A DNA stretch of 64,000 nucleotides from Paenibacillus xylanexedens (GCF_001908275.1 NZ_CP018620.1:3782001-3846000), one strand, 5' to 3'. Numbered from the stretch's first letter, positions 42,894 to 52,799 are shown. Program-made: numbers and translations. Notes: generated by a model from the letters alone, not told the origin.

Positions 42894-45800
42894 TTGGATA
42901 AACTCAGGAAACCCATGATATTTATGTTATCTGCAACACTTGCGCTGTCTTCCGGACCGTTGATGCTGCCGAGTAAGGCGTATGCCGATCTGAGCAGTAT
43001 ACCCGCCACATTGTTGCAGGACGATTTTTCGGATGGGAATTACACGGAATCACCCGCGTGGAACGTAAGCTCAGGCAACTGGGAAGTGTTCGCTGACCCG
43101 ACAGATGCGTCCAACTTTACGCTTTTCCAGAGCGATACCAATGAAGGCATCATCTCTACTGGAGACTCCATGTCGGACATGACCGTGTCCATGCGCTTTT
43201 ACACGGGAGCCGGTCAGGGGTATCCGGGAATATTGCCGCGGTTTCAGGATAAGAGCAACTATTATTATTTTCAAATGCAGGTACCTAACAACAAATTGGT
43301 CTTCAGCAAAAAGGTGAATAACGGCGACACAACGTTGAAAACGGTGGACTATGCGTTTGCCAAAGATACGTGGTACACACTCAAAATAGTGCTGTCGGGT
43401 GCCACCATTCGAGGATATATCGCCGAAAATAGCTCCGATCGGTTGGTATTTGATTTAAACGATTCTTCCATTGGGTCAGGTGTTGTTGGCATTCGAAATA
43501 AGTGGCAGTCGGTACATATGGATGACGTTATTATTGCCGAGAAGCCACCAGTGAACGATGCTTTGCTCACCATTGCAGAGCAGACGGCATCTTCGGTTTC
43601 CCTACAATGGTCTGAAATCGTAGGTGCATCAGCCTATCGCCTGTACCGTTCCTCTACGCCTGAAGGAGGTTATTCTCTGGTAACCAGTACCGGAACTTTG
43701 GAACACACGGATGAAGGATTAAGTGGGGATACGGTGTATTATTACAAGCTTGCCTATGAATACGGAGGATTAACTGAATCCTTGTGGTCTGCGCCGCTGG
43801 AAGTACGAACTACAGCGACGGCCCCTCAAGCTCCGAGCGAACTGAAGGCCGAAGCACTCAACGCAACGAGCGTGAAGTTATCTTGGGCCGCCGTGGACAA
43901 GTCAACTGGTTATCGCGTGGTTCGGGCCGAAGCTGGAAGTGAGCAATACGAGCAAATCTATGAAGGTAAAGGGCTCACATTCACGGATAATGCACTTGAG
44001 CCGGGCACCAGCTACAGCTATCGTGTGACGGCCTTTAATGCAGCTGGTGAGTCAGCGCCCACTGTTGCAGAAGGCACGACATACTCCATTGACTCTCCAG
44101 CAGAATTCGTTGCCACAGCTGTGACAGATACATCAATCTCTCTGGGGTGGAATGCCCTTACTGGATCTGATGTAACGTATACGCTCTCCAGGTCTACCAG
44201 TGCTACGGGTACGTATCAACAGGTCTATAGCGGGAATGAAAACACGTTTAACGATAGTGGGTTGACGATGGGCACAGGATATTTTTACATCATTCAGGCG
44301 ACCGTGGACGGCGTAACTTCTCCAGCATCCGCACCGTTGGGTGTTGCCACACTTCGCACAAGCATCACACCGGGGCAATTGTGGCCAGATCTGGACGGGA
44401 AGCCGATTGATGCGCATGGGGCTGGCTTTTTCTATGATGAACAGACGGAGACCTATTACTGGTATGGCGAATATCATAAGGGCGGCTGGCCAGCTGTTGG
44501 TGTGCGTGTGTATTCATCCAAGGACCTGATGAATTGGACGGATGAAGGCATGGCGCTAACAACACTTCAATCCATGGATGATTTTGACAATGACCCGTTG
44601 ATCTCCAAATTGTATGCGGGGCGTGAAGACCGCGTGGATATCTGGGCAGATATCCGCAAAGGACGGATTATTGAACGACCAAAGGTCATTTACAACGACA
44701 AAACGAAGAAATACGTAATGTGGGCCCACATGGATGGCGACAAGGACCCCTATAACGATAATGCGAACTACGGTAAGGCGAAAGCCGGTTATGCGATCAG
44801 TGACTCTCCAACTGGACCTTTTGTTTATCAGAAGAGTTACCGGATGGACAGAGCCCCGGAAGGGGAGAAAGATTACTTTCCAAGTGATAAGGGTATGGCA
44901 CGTGACATGACGTTGTTCAAGGACGATGACGGCACTGGCTATCTGATCTACTCCAGTGAGGAAAACCTGACGCTCTATATCTCCAAACTGAATGAAGACT
45001 ACAGCGACGTAACAGGGTGGCATAAGGAAGGACGAACGGATGACAAAGGCAATCCGGTACGAGATTCCACCTATCAGGCGGAATACGGCGTAGATTACGT
45101 GCGTGTATTCCCGGGAGGGCAACGCGAAGCACCGGCGATGTTCAAGTATCAGGGGAAATATTATATTTTGACTTCCGGAGCTTCCGGTTGGGCCCCTAAC
45201 GAAAACAAAGTGACGGTGGCGGATAACATTTTTGGCCCGTGGTCAACGCAGACCAATCCGTTCGTGCGTACGTTGCCAACCGATCCTGAACCAGGCAAGG
45301 CATTTGGCACACAGACCACTTCCGTCATTCCGGTCGATCCGGAAAAGGGCAAGTTCATTTACGTGGGGGATACGTGGAATGGTGGCAATTTCTCGAATGA
45401 TGCTGCAAAATACGTGTTCTTGCCAATTGAGTTTGGAATAGGCTCCGACATCGCGATCAAGTGGTATAACAGCTGGACACCTGATCTGCTGAATTCGATG
45501 GGCAAGGTTGATATCGCTGATCCCTTGCCAGAAGCCGTGGCGCTTGGCAAAGTACCATCCTTGCCAACGACATTGAATGTACGCGACGGTGGGGAACTGG
45601 TGTCAACGCCAGCGGTATGGACAATTGATAACCGGGCCATGACGGCAGAAGATTTTTCTAAGCCAGGACCGCTTACGTTGCAGGTAACGACACCGGAATA
45701 TAACAACAAAAAGCAGGCGGTTCGTGTAAACGTCATTCCAGAGAATGCACTATATTTTGTGAATAGCGGAGGTTACGAAACGGCTGATTACAATCTCATG

Positions 45801-48119
45801 GGGGCCTATATGAAAGGAACGCTTGCGAACCCGGGAACGGCGGACCAGATGTACGCTCCAGCTGAGGGACGTAATTGGGGTTATGTCAGCGCAGATGCAC
45901 TGGCATCCGGTTCGAATGGCGGGGATATATTCTCGACCGTACGTTACCTGAACGGTGGAAATGTCAGCAATTCTCCTAAAGGCACGGACTTAACTTATAG
46001 ATTTGATGTGCCAAACGGGACATACGATGTCTACGCCGGATTCAACGATCCGTGGAGCAATACATCGCGCAGAGCGAATTTCATCATCAATGGCAACAAT
46101 ACCGGTGCAGTTACTTTTACGCCTGCCAGCGTTAGAGCCCACAAAGGCATCAGCGTGTCGGACAACAAACTGGAGTTGACCGTGAGCAATACGGCATCGC
46201 AGGACCCGATGATTAGCTGGATTATGATCGTTAAACCTGACGCCGCGCCACCTGCAAATGATAGTGCTGGCCTTAATGCTGATGCGTTAGATTCAACGAG
46301 CGCAACGCTTCGCTGGGATGCTCATCTTGGTGCAGCAAGCTACAAGCTCTACCGCTCAGATCGTGAGCAAGGAGAGTATAAGGTGGTCTACAGCGGCAAT
46401 GGACGGGATTACACGGACAGTGAACTGAACCCCGGCACGGAATATTATTACAAAGTGGAAGCTTTTGATGCGACGGGACAATCCTTGAGAGGTGTATCTT
46501 CCGCTTATCAGGTGCACACGGCTCAGCAGAGCGCTGCCGATGTAGCAACAGGGATTACGGCACTGGAACAGCCTTCCGCAGGTGCAAAAAAACTGAAGTT
46601 ACCATCCGTGCCACAAGGGTTCACGCTGAAGATCGCTTCCAGTTCGGTACCGTCCGTCATTCAAACCGATGGAACGATTATCCCACCATCTAAGGAAACA
46701 ACGGTAACATTGGAGTTGGAAATTACTCGAGCTTCTGACGACAGCAGAGCCCTGACTGTACCGTTGACGGTGAAGGTGCTCGCATCTGTTCCTTCCCCTG
46801 GAGGTACGGACCCTGGTTCGGGCGGTAATACAGGCGGCAATTCCGGTGGGAATTCAGGAAATGGTTCTGGTTCAGGCAACAATGGCGGACAATCAGGAAG
46901 TGGAAGTCCAAGTACAGAGAATGCTGCACCACAGCCTAAACCTGAGAAAGACCGTTCAGTTCTGGAGTTGCAGGGACAGTCTGACCAGAAGGGTGTAGTG
47001 CAGTCCAATGTGGATGCTTCAACGATTAAAGAGGCTTTTCAAGTTGCCCCTTCAACGGATGCGGGTCAGCGCTTGGTCGAACTTCGGCTGAAGCCGGTTT
47101 CGGGAGCAACGGTATATGAAGTATCTCTGCCTGCCTCTGCGTTAATAGATCAGGGAGAGTCACATGTGTTCAACATTGTTACAGAGCTGGGAACGTTGGA
47201 GCTTCCTGCGACACTGTTAACAAAGGATATAGTTGGTGATGGGATTGCATCAATCCGACTGGTCAGAACGGAGCTGCCAAAAACAGTCGCAGATCAGCTT
47301 GGCACGCAATATGGAGTCCAACTCGAACTTCAACTGGATGGTCAACCATGGCCATCGGAAAGCGAATTGATACTTCGTCTGCCTTTCCAATCCTCACAAA
47401 ATGCTCAGCAGGATCGGATTGTAGCATTTGCTATCGGCGCGAACGGTGTGGCAACTCCATTACCGCAAAGTTACTACGATCCAAACAGCGGGCAACTTGT
47501 ATTTTCCGTAACATCACTCACAGGAAATTATGCTGTTGTGCCTGTTGAGCAGACATTCGCAGATCTTGCAGAAGTGCAGTGGGCCAAGAAAGCAATGGAG
47601 GCTTTGGCTGTTAGAGGTGTAATTGATGCTGAGGCAAGTGGTGATTCCACGCAGTTACATCCAAAACAGGAGATGACCCGCGGCCAATACATGCAGTGGT
47701 TGATGACTGCGCTGGGCTTGAATGCTTCTTCCGGGAATGCGTTCTCTGATGTAAACGAAAAGGCTCCATATTACCAAGCCGTTACAGCTGCGCGTTCGCT
47801 AGGTATCACCAGTGGTACAGGTGACGGGCGCTTCTTACCAGAGTCCACGATCACTCGTCAGGAGATGATGACATTGACAGTGAGAGCACTTGCGGCGGCT
47901 GGACTGGTTGACTCCGAGAAGGCTGGAACAGATAACCTTACTCGTTTCCGTGACGCTTCCGAGATTCGCTCTTATGCCCGGGATAGTGTGGCATTACTTG
48001 TAGATCTGGGCATCGCCCACGGGTACAACGGTGAGGTGAAACCACTTGCCGAAGCAACCCGAGCCGAATCGGCTACGTTGTTATATGCGATGATGAGCAA
48101 ACTGGTATGGAAGAAATGA
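42894..48119 (+). CDS. Secreted multidomain GH43-type glycoside hydrolase with SLH anchor
   Basis: 1741 residues, start TTG behind AGGAG (10 bases). Signal peptide about 1-31 (AYA cleavage). Domains in order: LamG/CBM-like (about 40-215); three fibronectin III modules (about 218-487); a GH43-like catalytic domain (about 489-870) with DAHGAGFFY and TYYWYGEY, which resemble exo-beta-1,3-galactanases (GH43_24); a bacterial Ig-like module (about 885-948); a carbohydrate-binding, malectin-like module (about 955-1114); a fourth FN3 (about 1122-1211); a Gly/Ser/Asn linker (about 1302-1338); a beta-rich region; and three SLH repeats (about 1550-1741). The SLH repeats attach it to pyruvylated cell-wall polymer, so it acts at the cell surface on galactan-like polysaccharide. 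Substrate is inferred from motifs only. A cre-like site upstream fits catabolite control. Confidence 0.88.
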   Translation: MDKLRKPMIFMLSATLALSSGPLMLPSKAYADLSSIPATLLQDDFSDGNYTESPAWNVSSGNWEVFADPTDASNFTLFQSDTNEGIISTGDSMSDMTVSMRFYTGAGQGYPGILPRFQDKSNYYYFQMQVPNNKLVFSKKVNNGDTTLKTVDYAFAKDTWYTLKIVLSGATIRGYIAENSSDRLVFDLNDSSIGSGVVGIRNKWQSVHMDDVIIAEKPPVNDALLTIAEQTASSVSLQWSEIVGASAYRLYRSSTPEGGYSLVTSTGTLEHTDEGLSGDTVYYYKLAYEYGGLTESLWSAPLEVRTTATAPQAPSELKAEALNATSVKLSWAAVDKSTGYRVVRAEAGSEQYEQIYEGKGLTFTDNALEPGTSYSYRVTAFNAAGESAPTVAEGTTYSIDSPAEFVATAVTDTSISLGWNALTGSDVTYTLSRSTSATGTYQQVYSGNENTFNDSGLTMGTGYFYIIQATVDGVTSPASAPLGVATLRTSITPGQLWPDLDGKPIDAHGAGFFYDEQTETYYWYGEYHKGGWPAVGVRVYSSKDLMNWTDEGMALTTLQSMDDFDNDPLISKLYAGREDRVDIWADIRKGRIIERPKVIYNDKTKKYVMWAHMDGDKDPYNDNANYGKAKAGYAISDSPTGPFVYQKSYRMDRAPEGEKDYFPSDKGMARDMTLFKDDDGTGYLIYSSEENLTLYISKLNEDYSDVTGWHKEGRTDDKGNPVRDSTYQAEYGVDYVRVFPGGQREAPAMFKYQGKYYILTSGASGWAPNENKVTVADNIFGPWSTQTNPFVRTLPTDPEPGKAFGTQTTSVIPVDPEKGKFIYVGDTWNGGNFSNDAAKYVFLPIEFGIGSDIAIKWYNSWTPDLLNSMGKVDIADPLPEAVALGKVPSLPTTLNVRDGGELVSTPAVWTIDNRAMTAEDFSKPGPLTLQVTTPEYNNKKQAVRVNVIPENALYFVNSGGYETADYNLMGAYMKGTLANPGTADQMYAPAEGRNWGYVSADALASGSNGGDIFSTVRYLNGGNVSNSPKGTDLTYRFDVPNGTYDVYAGFNDPWSNTSRRANFIINGNNTGAVTFTPASVRAHKGISVSDNKLELTVSNTASQDPMISWIMIVKPDAAPPANDSAGLNADALDSTSATLRWDAHLGAASYKLYRSDREQGEYKVVYSGNGRDYTDSELNPGTEYYYKVEAFDATGQSLRGVSSAYQVHTAQQSAADVATGITALEQPSAGAKKLKLPSVPQGFTLKIASSSVPSVIQTDGTIIPPSKETTVTLELEITRASDDSRALTVPLTVKVLASVPSPGGTDPGSGGNTGGNSGGNSGNGSGSGNNGGQSGSGSPSTENAAPQPKPEKDRSVLELQGQSDQKGVVQSNVDASTIKEAFQVAPSTDAGQRLVELRLKPVSGATVYEVSLPASALIDQGESHVFNIVTELGTLELPATLLTKDIVGDGIASIRLVRTELPKTVADQLGTQYGVQLELQLDGQPWPSESELILRLPFQSSQNAQQDRIVAFAIGANGVATPLPQSYYDPNSGQLVFSVTSLTGNYAVVPVEQTFADLAEVQWAKKAMEALAVRGVIDAEASGDSTQLHPKQEMTRGQYMQWLMTALGLNASSGNAFSDVNEKAPYYQAVTAARSLGITSGTGDGRFLPESTITRQEMMTLTVRALAAAGLVDSEKAGTDNLTRFRDASEIRSYARDSVALLVDLGIAHGYNGEVKPLAEATRAESATLLYAMMSKLVWKK

Positions 48120-48147
48120 TGATACACCAGAACCGTAGCGTTTGAAA

Positions 48148-48194
48148 AAGAAGGCTTACTTTGACCTGGAACCCAGGTTGGAGTAAGCCTTCTT
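48148..48194. terminator. Bidirectional terminator after the GH43/SLH gene
   Basis: 13-bp outer arms AAGAAGGCTTACT / AGTAAGCCTTCTT with an inner GACCTGG / CCAGGTT hairpin. Confidence 0.8.
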
Positions 48195-48311
48195 AATTGT
48201 ACGCCAGCCATGGGCGATAAGTAATTTACTCACCGAACGAGTAGTTTAATGTCGTTTTACAGTTGTTATCTGTAGATTATACGAATTATTATCTGTAATG
48301 TCTGCGAATTG

Positions 48312-48872
48312 TTAATTGTAATGTTTGCCGATTTGATATGCTTGCTCCAGCAAGCTTTCGATATGTTCTTTGGATTCTGAAATGGTTTCATAGAGGAATT
48401 CGACTCGGGATTCCTGCATTCTCGCATAGCCTGCGATCCCATTATTTAGATAGTTGGAAATCATGTTGTAATAGTCGTATTTATGGAATGAAGCCTCCGT
48501 CCCCCCAGCTAGTGCAATCCACAGTGCCTTTTTGGAGTTTGCCTTGTTCAGCAGACCCATGTTCCATACCTTGTCCAGATAAGCTTTGAGCATGGAGGGG
48601 ACGTTGTACCACCAGATCGGGAAAACAAATACAATGGCATCAGCCGCAAGCACACGATCCAGCTCTTTGCGAATCACAGGGGCATGCTGTTTATCGGGAT
48701 TTTGCCAGTCTCGCTCATCTTCTACACGATATAGGGGATCGAATCCGTCATGATATAGATCGAGTATATCGATTTCATGGGAATTCTCCTGCATACCTTC
48801 TATAAAACGATTCATCACGGCAAATGTTAGGGAATCCTGTCTTGGGTGAGTAACGACCAGTTTAACTTTCAT
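48312..48872 (-). CDS. NAD(P)H quinone reductase, flavodoxin-like fold (KefF/MdaB type)
   Basis: 186 residues. Flavodoxin-like start KVKLVVTHPRQDSLTFAV, then the motif FPIWWYNVPSMLKAYLDKVW and LAGGTEASFHKY. The family transfers two electrons from NAD(P)H to quinones, azo dyes or nitro compounds. It is divergent from an HxlR regulator, a common arrangement in which the regulator senses electrophiles or quinones and controls the reductase. Start codon ATG, ribosome binding site GGATGGTTACTCC-type is weak. Confidence 0.87.
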   Translation of the reverse strand: MKVKLVVTHPRQDSLTFAVMNRFIEGMQENSHEIDILDLYHDGFDPLYRVEDERDWQNPDKQHAPVIRKELDRVLAADAIVFVFPIWWYNVPSMLKAYLDKVWNMGLLNKANSKKALWIALAGGTEASFHKYDYYNMISNYLNNGIAGYARMQESRVEFLYETISESKEHIESLLEQAYQIGKHYN

Positions 48873-49049
48873 GTAGGAGTAACCATCCTTTTTTCTTTTT
48901 ATTTTGGTTAAACATTCTGACCAATGTTATTATAAGTTTCATGACATCTTCTTGAGAAGTACGCACCTGAGAGTGCTGTAGATACTTTGGGGTTCTTCGG
49001 TTACTTTTAATAACGGATATACATATATGTGAATTATGGGGGAGTACAA

Positions 49050-49439
49050 GTGGAACAAGAAATGAAAAAATATGAGAGTGGTGTTCAGGCGATGCTGGAA
49101 CTGGTCGGTGGAAAATGGAGGATTCTTATTCTGCATCAGTTGATATCAGGTAAAAAACGAACAAGCGAACTTCGCAGAGCCATTCCTGGCATTACCCAGA
49201 AAGTCTTAACCCAGCAGCTGCGTGAACTGGAAAAGAATGAAATCATCCATCGGATCATTCATCCTCAGATTCCGCCCAAGGTAGAGTATGAGCTGACAGA
49301 GTACGGCTTGACACTACAGGACATCATTGACCGCATATGTCTGTGGGGAGAGAATCACTTGGACAGAGTATACGGAGATAAAAGCAGAGTGCTTGGAGAT
49401 CATTTTAGTGACTATATTCCACTTTCAACTTCAACTTGA
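49050..49439 (+). CDS. HxlR-family transcriptional regulator
   Basis: 129 residues. Winged-helix family pattern: MLELVGGKWRILILHQLISG, then KRTSELRRAIPGITQKVLTQ and LRELEKNEIIHR. I choose GTG 49050, five bases after GGGGGAG; a GTG at 49029 and an ATG at 49062 are alternatives. HxlR proteins with Cys sense formaldehyde, quinones or oxidants; the cysteine here is at ICLWGENHL. Divergent from the quinone reductase, which it probably represses. Its terminator is broken by the IS element at 49490. Confidence 0.85.
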   Translation: MEQEMKKYESGVQAMLELVGGKWRILILHQLISGKKRTSELRRAIPGITQKVLTQQLRELEKNEIIHRIIHPQIPPKVEYELTEYGLTLQDIIDRICLWGENHLDRVYGDKSRVLGDHFSDYIPLSTST

Positions 49440-49464
49440 GCTGGCCGCCAAATTAAAATTAAAA

Positions 49465-49478
49465 CAAAAACCGTCCTT
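49465..49478 (+). terminator. Left arm of a terminator split by the IS element
   Basis: CAAAAACCGTCCTT at 49465-49478 would pair (13 of 14) with AAGGAGGGTTTTTG at 50792-50805. Without the 1301-bp element and one copy of its target duplication this is a normal stem-loop with T-rich tail after hxlR. Confidence 0.7.
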
Positions 49479-49525
49479 GATTTGAAAAGTGGTCATACCC
49501 CTGTCAAGTAGACAGATGAAAAAAG

Positions 49526-50353
49526 CTATGCTGCCAGCGCGCATCGATATTCAATCGGTGCGCGCTGTTTGAGTTTGGCTTGAAAACGTCGGTAATTGTA
49601 ATTGTACATATAATCTTCCACGGCTTGTCGAATCTCTACTTCTGAATTACACTGATTAAGGTACAGCTTCTCTGTCTTGAGATGCGAAAAGAAGGATTCG
49701 ATGCATGCGTTATCCAGGCAGGTTGCTTTGCGAGAGTGGCTGCCCTTAATGCCGAATGCTTCTAATCGTGTGTTGTACGCCTGAGACGTATATTGGAAGC
49801 CCTGATCCGAATGGAGCACGGCTTCTGAAACGTCTCTTTTTTGTGTCCATTGTTCCACCGTATCCAATACGAGCTGAACATCGTTCCGTTTAGATAACTG
49901 CCAAGCTACAATCTCGTTGTTGAACAAGTCTTGAATCACGGACAGGTAAACGAATGAATTCCCATCCGAAATATAGGTAATATCCGTCACCATTTTTTGC
50001 TGGGGTGCTGTAGCATGAAATTGGCGCTTTAGGCGATTCGGATAGATCACAGATGGCGTATAGCTGGACTTCTTCCGCTTCTTGCGAATCACTGATTGGA
50101 TCGATAGTTCCCGCATGATTCGATATACTTTCTTGTGATTCACGTTCAGGCCAGACTCCCAGAGCGCCGTTGTCATACGAGGATAACCAAACTCTCGGTT
50201 TTCAAAATGAATAGCCATCATGTGTTCTTTGATCTCACGGTCACGGTCTTGTCTTGCATCTCGCTGCGGCTGTGTTGCTCGCCATTTGTAGTAACTGGAA
50301 CGGGGTATTCCTGTAATCGATAATAGGCGTGTAATGTCATGCGAGCAGCGCAA
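49526..50353 (-). CDS. IS3-family transposase OrfB (integrase core)
   Basis: 275 residues as an independent frame from a TTG, but in reality expressed as the OrfAB fusion by a -1 shift at 50419-50425. DDE triad is visible: Asp in MVTDITYISDG, Asp in AVLHSDQGFQY and Glu in CIESFFSHLKTEKLY, in the rve integrase core, with the HTH-type N-terminus ITGIPRSSYYKWRA. It catalyses excision and integration of the element. The frame is undamaged to the stop. Confidence 0.93.
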   Translation of the reverse strand: MRCSHDITRLLSITGIPRSSYYKWRATQPQRDARQDRDREIKEHMMAIHFENREFGYPRMTTALWESGLNVNHKKVYRIMRELSIQSVIRKKRKKSSYTPSVIYPNRLKRQFHATAPQQKMVTDITYISDGNSFVYLSVIQDLFNNEIVAWQLSKRNDVQLVLDTVEQWTQKRDVSEAVLHSDQGFQYTSQAYNTRLEAFGIKGSHSRKATCLDNACIESFFSHLKTEKLYLNQCNSEVEIRQAVEDYMYNYNYRRFQAKLKQRAPIEYRCALAA

Positions 50354-50385
50354 TTCATCTATGATATCGTAGTTCTCCCGTTGGC

Positions 50386-50706
50386 TCAGCGCTTCTCCTT
50401 TACTAGATTTGGATACCGCTTTTTTAAATAATCCACCTGTGCTTGAAGATAGTCTCGTTCTTCCTCCACGCTGCCAAAGGCTTTACGGGGACGTCCCTTC
50501 AGTGGATTGGGCACACTGTTTTTTCGCTCATCGAACGCTTCCCCGTTTTTCCACTTTTTCACCCACACCTTCAGTTGTGAACAGTTTCGAATCCCCTCGC
50601 GCTCAGCAACCACCTTGTAACTTGAAGAACCTTCGACATAGGATCTAACTGCATTCAATTTGAATTCTTCCGTATATGTCTGAAATGTTTGCCCTTTTTT
50701 CGCCAT
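50386..50706 (-). CDS. IS3-family OrfA (helix-turn-helix)
   Basis: 106 residues. Helix-turn-helix of the HTH_Tnp_1 type: TEEFKLNAVRSYVEGSSSYK and VVAEREGIRNCSQLKVWVKK, then a leucine-zipper-like tail (EERDYLQAQVDYLKKR). ATG 50706 is preferred to the ORF start at 50742 because GGAGGGG lies upstream. It binds the inverted repeats and regulates transposition; the C-terminus contains the slippery site. Confidence 0.9.
   Translation of the reverse strand: MAKKGQTFQTYTEEFKLNAVRSYVEGSSSYKVVAEREGIRNCSQLKVWVKKWKNGEAFDERKNSVPNPLKGRPRKAFGSVEEERDYLQAQVDYLKKRYPNLVKEKR
50419..50425 (-). other. Programmed -1 frameshift site of the IS
   Basis: On the minus strand A AAA AAG, in the OrfA frame TTA AAA AAG, is the standard slippery heptamer for IS3-family OrfAB synthesis. 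The -1 frame is open from there into OrfB (LKKAVSKSSKGEALSQRENY). Confidence 0.8.
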
Positions 50707-50791
50707 AAAAATATCCCCTCCAAGTATCACTTGAACCTCCATGATAACATGAAGTTTTTTTTTAGTGTCTACTTAAAGGGGATAATACCAA

Positions 50792-50963
50792 AAGGAGGGT
50801 TTTTGTTGTTTTTTGTCCTTTATCAGCGAAACTGATAAATGCTATAAAATCATCGAAATTGACCCTTAACACCTGGTGTGTTAGGTTTTAGAGAGAAGAA
50901 ATTAAATTAATGTGATGATTTTAGTCGGAATTAAAATCGAAGCAATGCGCGAGGTGGCAAACA
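50792..50963 (+). promoter_or_regulatory. cysJ leader: terminator half and two inverted repeats
   Basis: Contains the right terminator arm (50792-50805), TTATCAG-N5-CTGATAA (50820-50838), TATAAA/TAAAAT -10-like bases (50843-50850) and TAACAC-N5-GTGTTA (50867-50883). These repeats are candidate regulator sites for sulfur control; the factor cannot be told. Confidence 0.5.
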
Positions 50964-52799
50964 GTGGAACTTCAAGTGACAAACAGCCCTTTTAATCAAG
51001 AACAAGTTGAACTGCTTAATCGTCTTATTCCTACATTGACCGATGGACAACGTACTTGGTTGAGCGGATATATTGCAGCAATTCAGGCAAGCGCGACAAT
51101 AGCGGCTCCAGCTAACCTGGTACAGGCTGCACCAACTACAGGTATTGCACCTGTCAGTGCTCCGCCAGTATCCCGGGAAGTTACCGTACTCTTCGGTTCA
51201 CAAACCGGGAATTCCAGTAGCCTATCGAAAAAGCTGGCCAAGAAACTTGAAGAGCAAGGTCTTCAGGTAACGTTGTCATCGATGGGAGATTTCAAACCGA
51301 ACGGACTCAAGAAAATTGAAAATCTTCTCATCATCGTCAGTACGCATGGCGAAGGCGAACCACCAGATAATGCGATTCCGCTGCATGAATTCCTGAACAG
51401 CAAACGGGCTCCGAAGCTTGAAGGACTTCGTTACTCGGTGTTGGCTCTGGGAGATACCTCCTATGAGTTCTTCTGTCAGACAGGTAAGGACTTCGATAAA
51501 CGATTGCAGGAGTTGGGTGGTACAGCGCTTGTACCGCGTGTGGACTGTGATGTTGATTTTGATGAAGCAGCTGCAGAGTGGATGAATGAAGTACTGGCAT
51601 CCTTAAGTAGTACATCTGCTGGTGCGAGTACGGTAACCACTGAGGCTGTCACAGCAGCGGTGAGCGGCGGGGAATCCGAATATGATCGCACGAATCCATT
51701 CAAGGCTGAAGTGTTGGAAAATCTCAATCTGAATGGCAGAGGATCAGATCGTGAAACACGCCACATTGAGTTGTCTTTGGAAGGCTCCAGTCTGGACTAC
51801 GAGCCAGGTGACAGCCTTGGGGTATTCCCTGAGAATCACCCGCGCCTTGTTGATGAATTGATTGCAGCCATGGGATGGAATGCCGATGAGCGTGTGACCG
51901 TGAATAAAAACGGAGATCAGGCATCTGTGCATGAAGCGTTGCTGCGTTATTTTGACATTACAGCGGTGACGAAACCGGTGGTGGAACAACTTGCGAAACT
52001 GAATCCTGGGAGTGGACTGACGGCGTTACTGGCAGATGATTCCGAATTCCGTACAGTCATGAATAGCTGTGATCTGCTGGATCTGGTTCAGGATTATAAT
52101 CTGAAAGGTATTCCTGCTGCAGAATTCGTAGCTGTTCTTCGCAAAATTCCGGCACGTCTGTATTCGATAGCGAGTAGTTCGAAGTCTTTCCCGGATGAAG
52201 TTCATCTTACCGTTCGTACGGTACGTTATGAAGCGCGTGGCAGAGAACGTTACGGTGTATGCTCGGTACATCTGGCTGAACGAATCGAAGCTGGCGACAC
52301 CCTGCCTGTATATATACAGCATAACCCGAATTTCAAGCTGCCTGAGAACCCGGATACACCAATCATCATGGTTGGCCCAGGTACAGGTGTAGCGCCGTTC
52401 AGATCTTTCCTTGGTGAGCGTGAAGAAACAGGAGCAGAGGGCAAGACATGGCTGTTCTACGGGGATCAGCATTTCGCCACGGACTTCTTGTACCAGACGG
52501 AGTGGCAGCGTTGGCTCAAAGATGGTGTGCTCACAAAGATGGATGTAGCCTTCTCACGTGATACGGAACAGAAAGTGTATGTACAACATCGCATGCTGGA
52601 ACACAGCAAAGAACTGTACCAGTGGCTTCAGGAAGGTGCAAGCGTATATATCTGTGGTGACGAGAAAAAAATGGCACATGATGTGCATGCTGCGCTCACC
52701 ACGATTCTTGAACAAGAAGGCGGTTTATCGCCTGAGCAGGCATCGGAATATCTGACACGGTTACAGCAGGAGAAACGTTATCAGCGGGACGTCTATTAA
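50964..52799 (+). CDS. cysJ: Sulfite reductase [NADPH] flavoprotein, alpha subunit
   Basis: 611 residues, start GTG with GAGGTGG six bases upstream. Domains: N-terminal helix, FMN-binding flavodoxin ([29 protein letters not shown]), FAD-binding ([12 protein letters not shown]), NADPH-binding ([16 protein letters not shown] and [13 protein letters not shown]), ending in the aromatic Tyr of YQRDVY that stacks on FAD. It passes electrons from NADPH to CysI for the six-electron reduction of sulfite to sulfide. Transcribed with cysI 53 bases later. Confidence 0.96.
   Translation: MELQVTNSPFNQEQVELLNRLIPTLTDGQRTWLSGYIAAIQASATIAAPANLVQAAPTTGIAPVSAPPVSREVTVLFGSQTGNSSSLSKKLAKKLEEQGLQVTLSSMGDFKPNGLKKIENLLIIVSTHGEGEPPDNAIPLHEFLNSKRAPKLEGLRYSVLALGDTSYEFFCQTGKDFDKRLQELGGTALVPRVDCDVDFDEAAAEWMNEVLASLSSTSAGASTVTTEAVTAAVSGGESEYDRTNPFKAEVLENLNLNGRGSDRETRHIELSLEGSSLDYEPGDSLGVFPENHPRLVDELIAAMGWNADERVTVNKNGDQASVHEALLRYFDITAVTKPVVEQLAKLNPGSGLTALLADDSEFRTVMNSCDLLDLVQDYNLKGIPAAEFVAVLRKIPARLYSIASSSKSFPDEVHLTVRTVRYEARGRERYGVCSVHLAERIEAGDTLPVYIQHNPNFKLPENPDTPIIMVGPGTGVAPFRSFLGEREETGAEGKTWLFYGDQHFATDFLYQTEWQRWLKDGVLTKMDVAFSRDTEQKVYVQHRMLEHSKELYQWLQEGASVYICGDEKKMAHDVHAALTTILEQEGGLSPEQASEYLTRLQQEKRYQRDVY

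Larger units (their letters stand above)
49490..50790 (-). mobile_element. IS3-family insertion sequence (complete, 1301 bp)
   Basis: Terminal inverted repeats of about 25 bp: left TGGTCATACCCC...AAGTAGACA, right (complement) TGGTATTATCCCC..AAGTAGACA, 18 matches of 25. Flanked by the direct repeat AAAG (49486-49489 and 50791-50794), a 4-bp target duplication. Carries orfA and orfB in the minus orientation with an A6G slippery site. Looks intact and possibly active; IS150-like subgroup is inferred. Confidence 0.92.

Noticed and set aside
42894..48119. Cohesin/dockerin cellulosome scaffold
   Set aside because: No dockerin repeats; attachment is by SLH repeats and the repeated modules are FN3.
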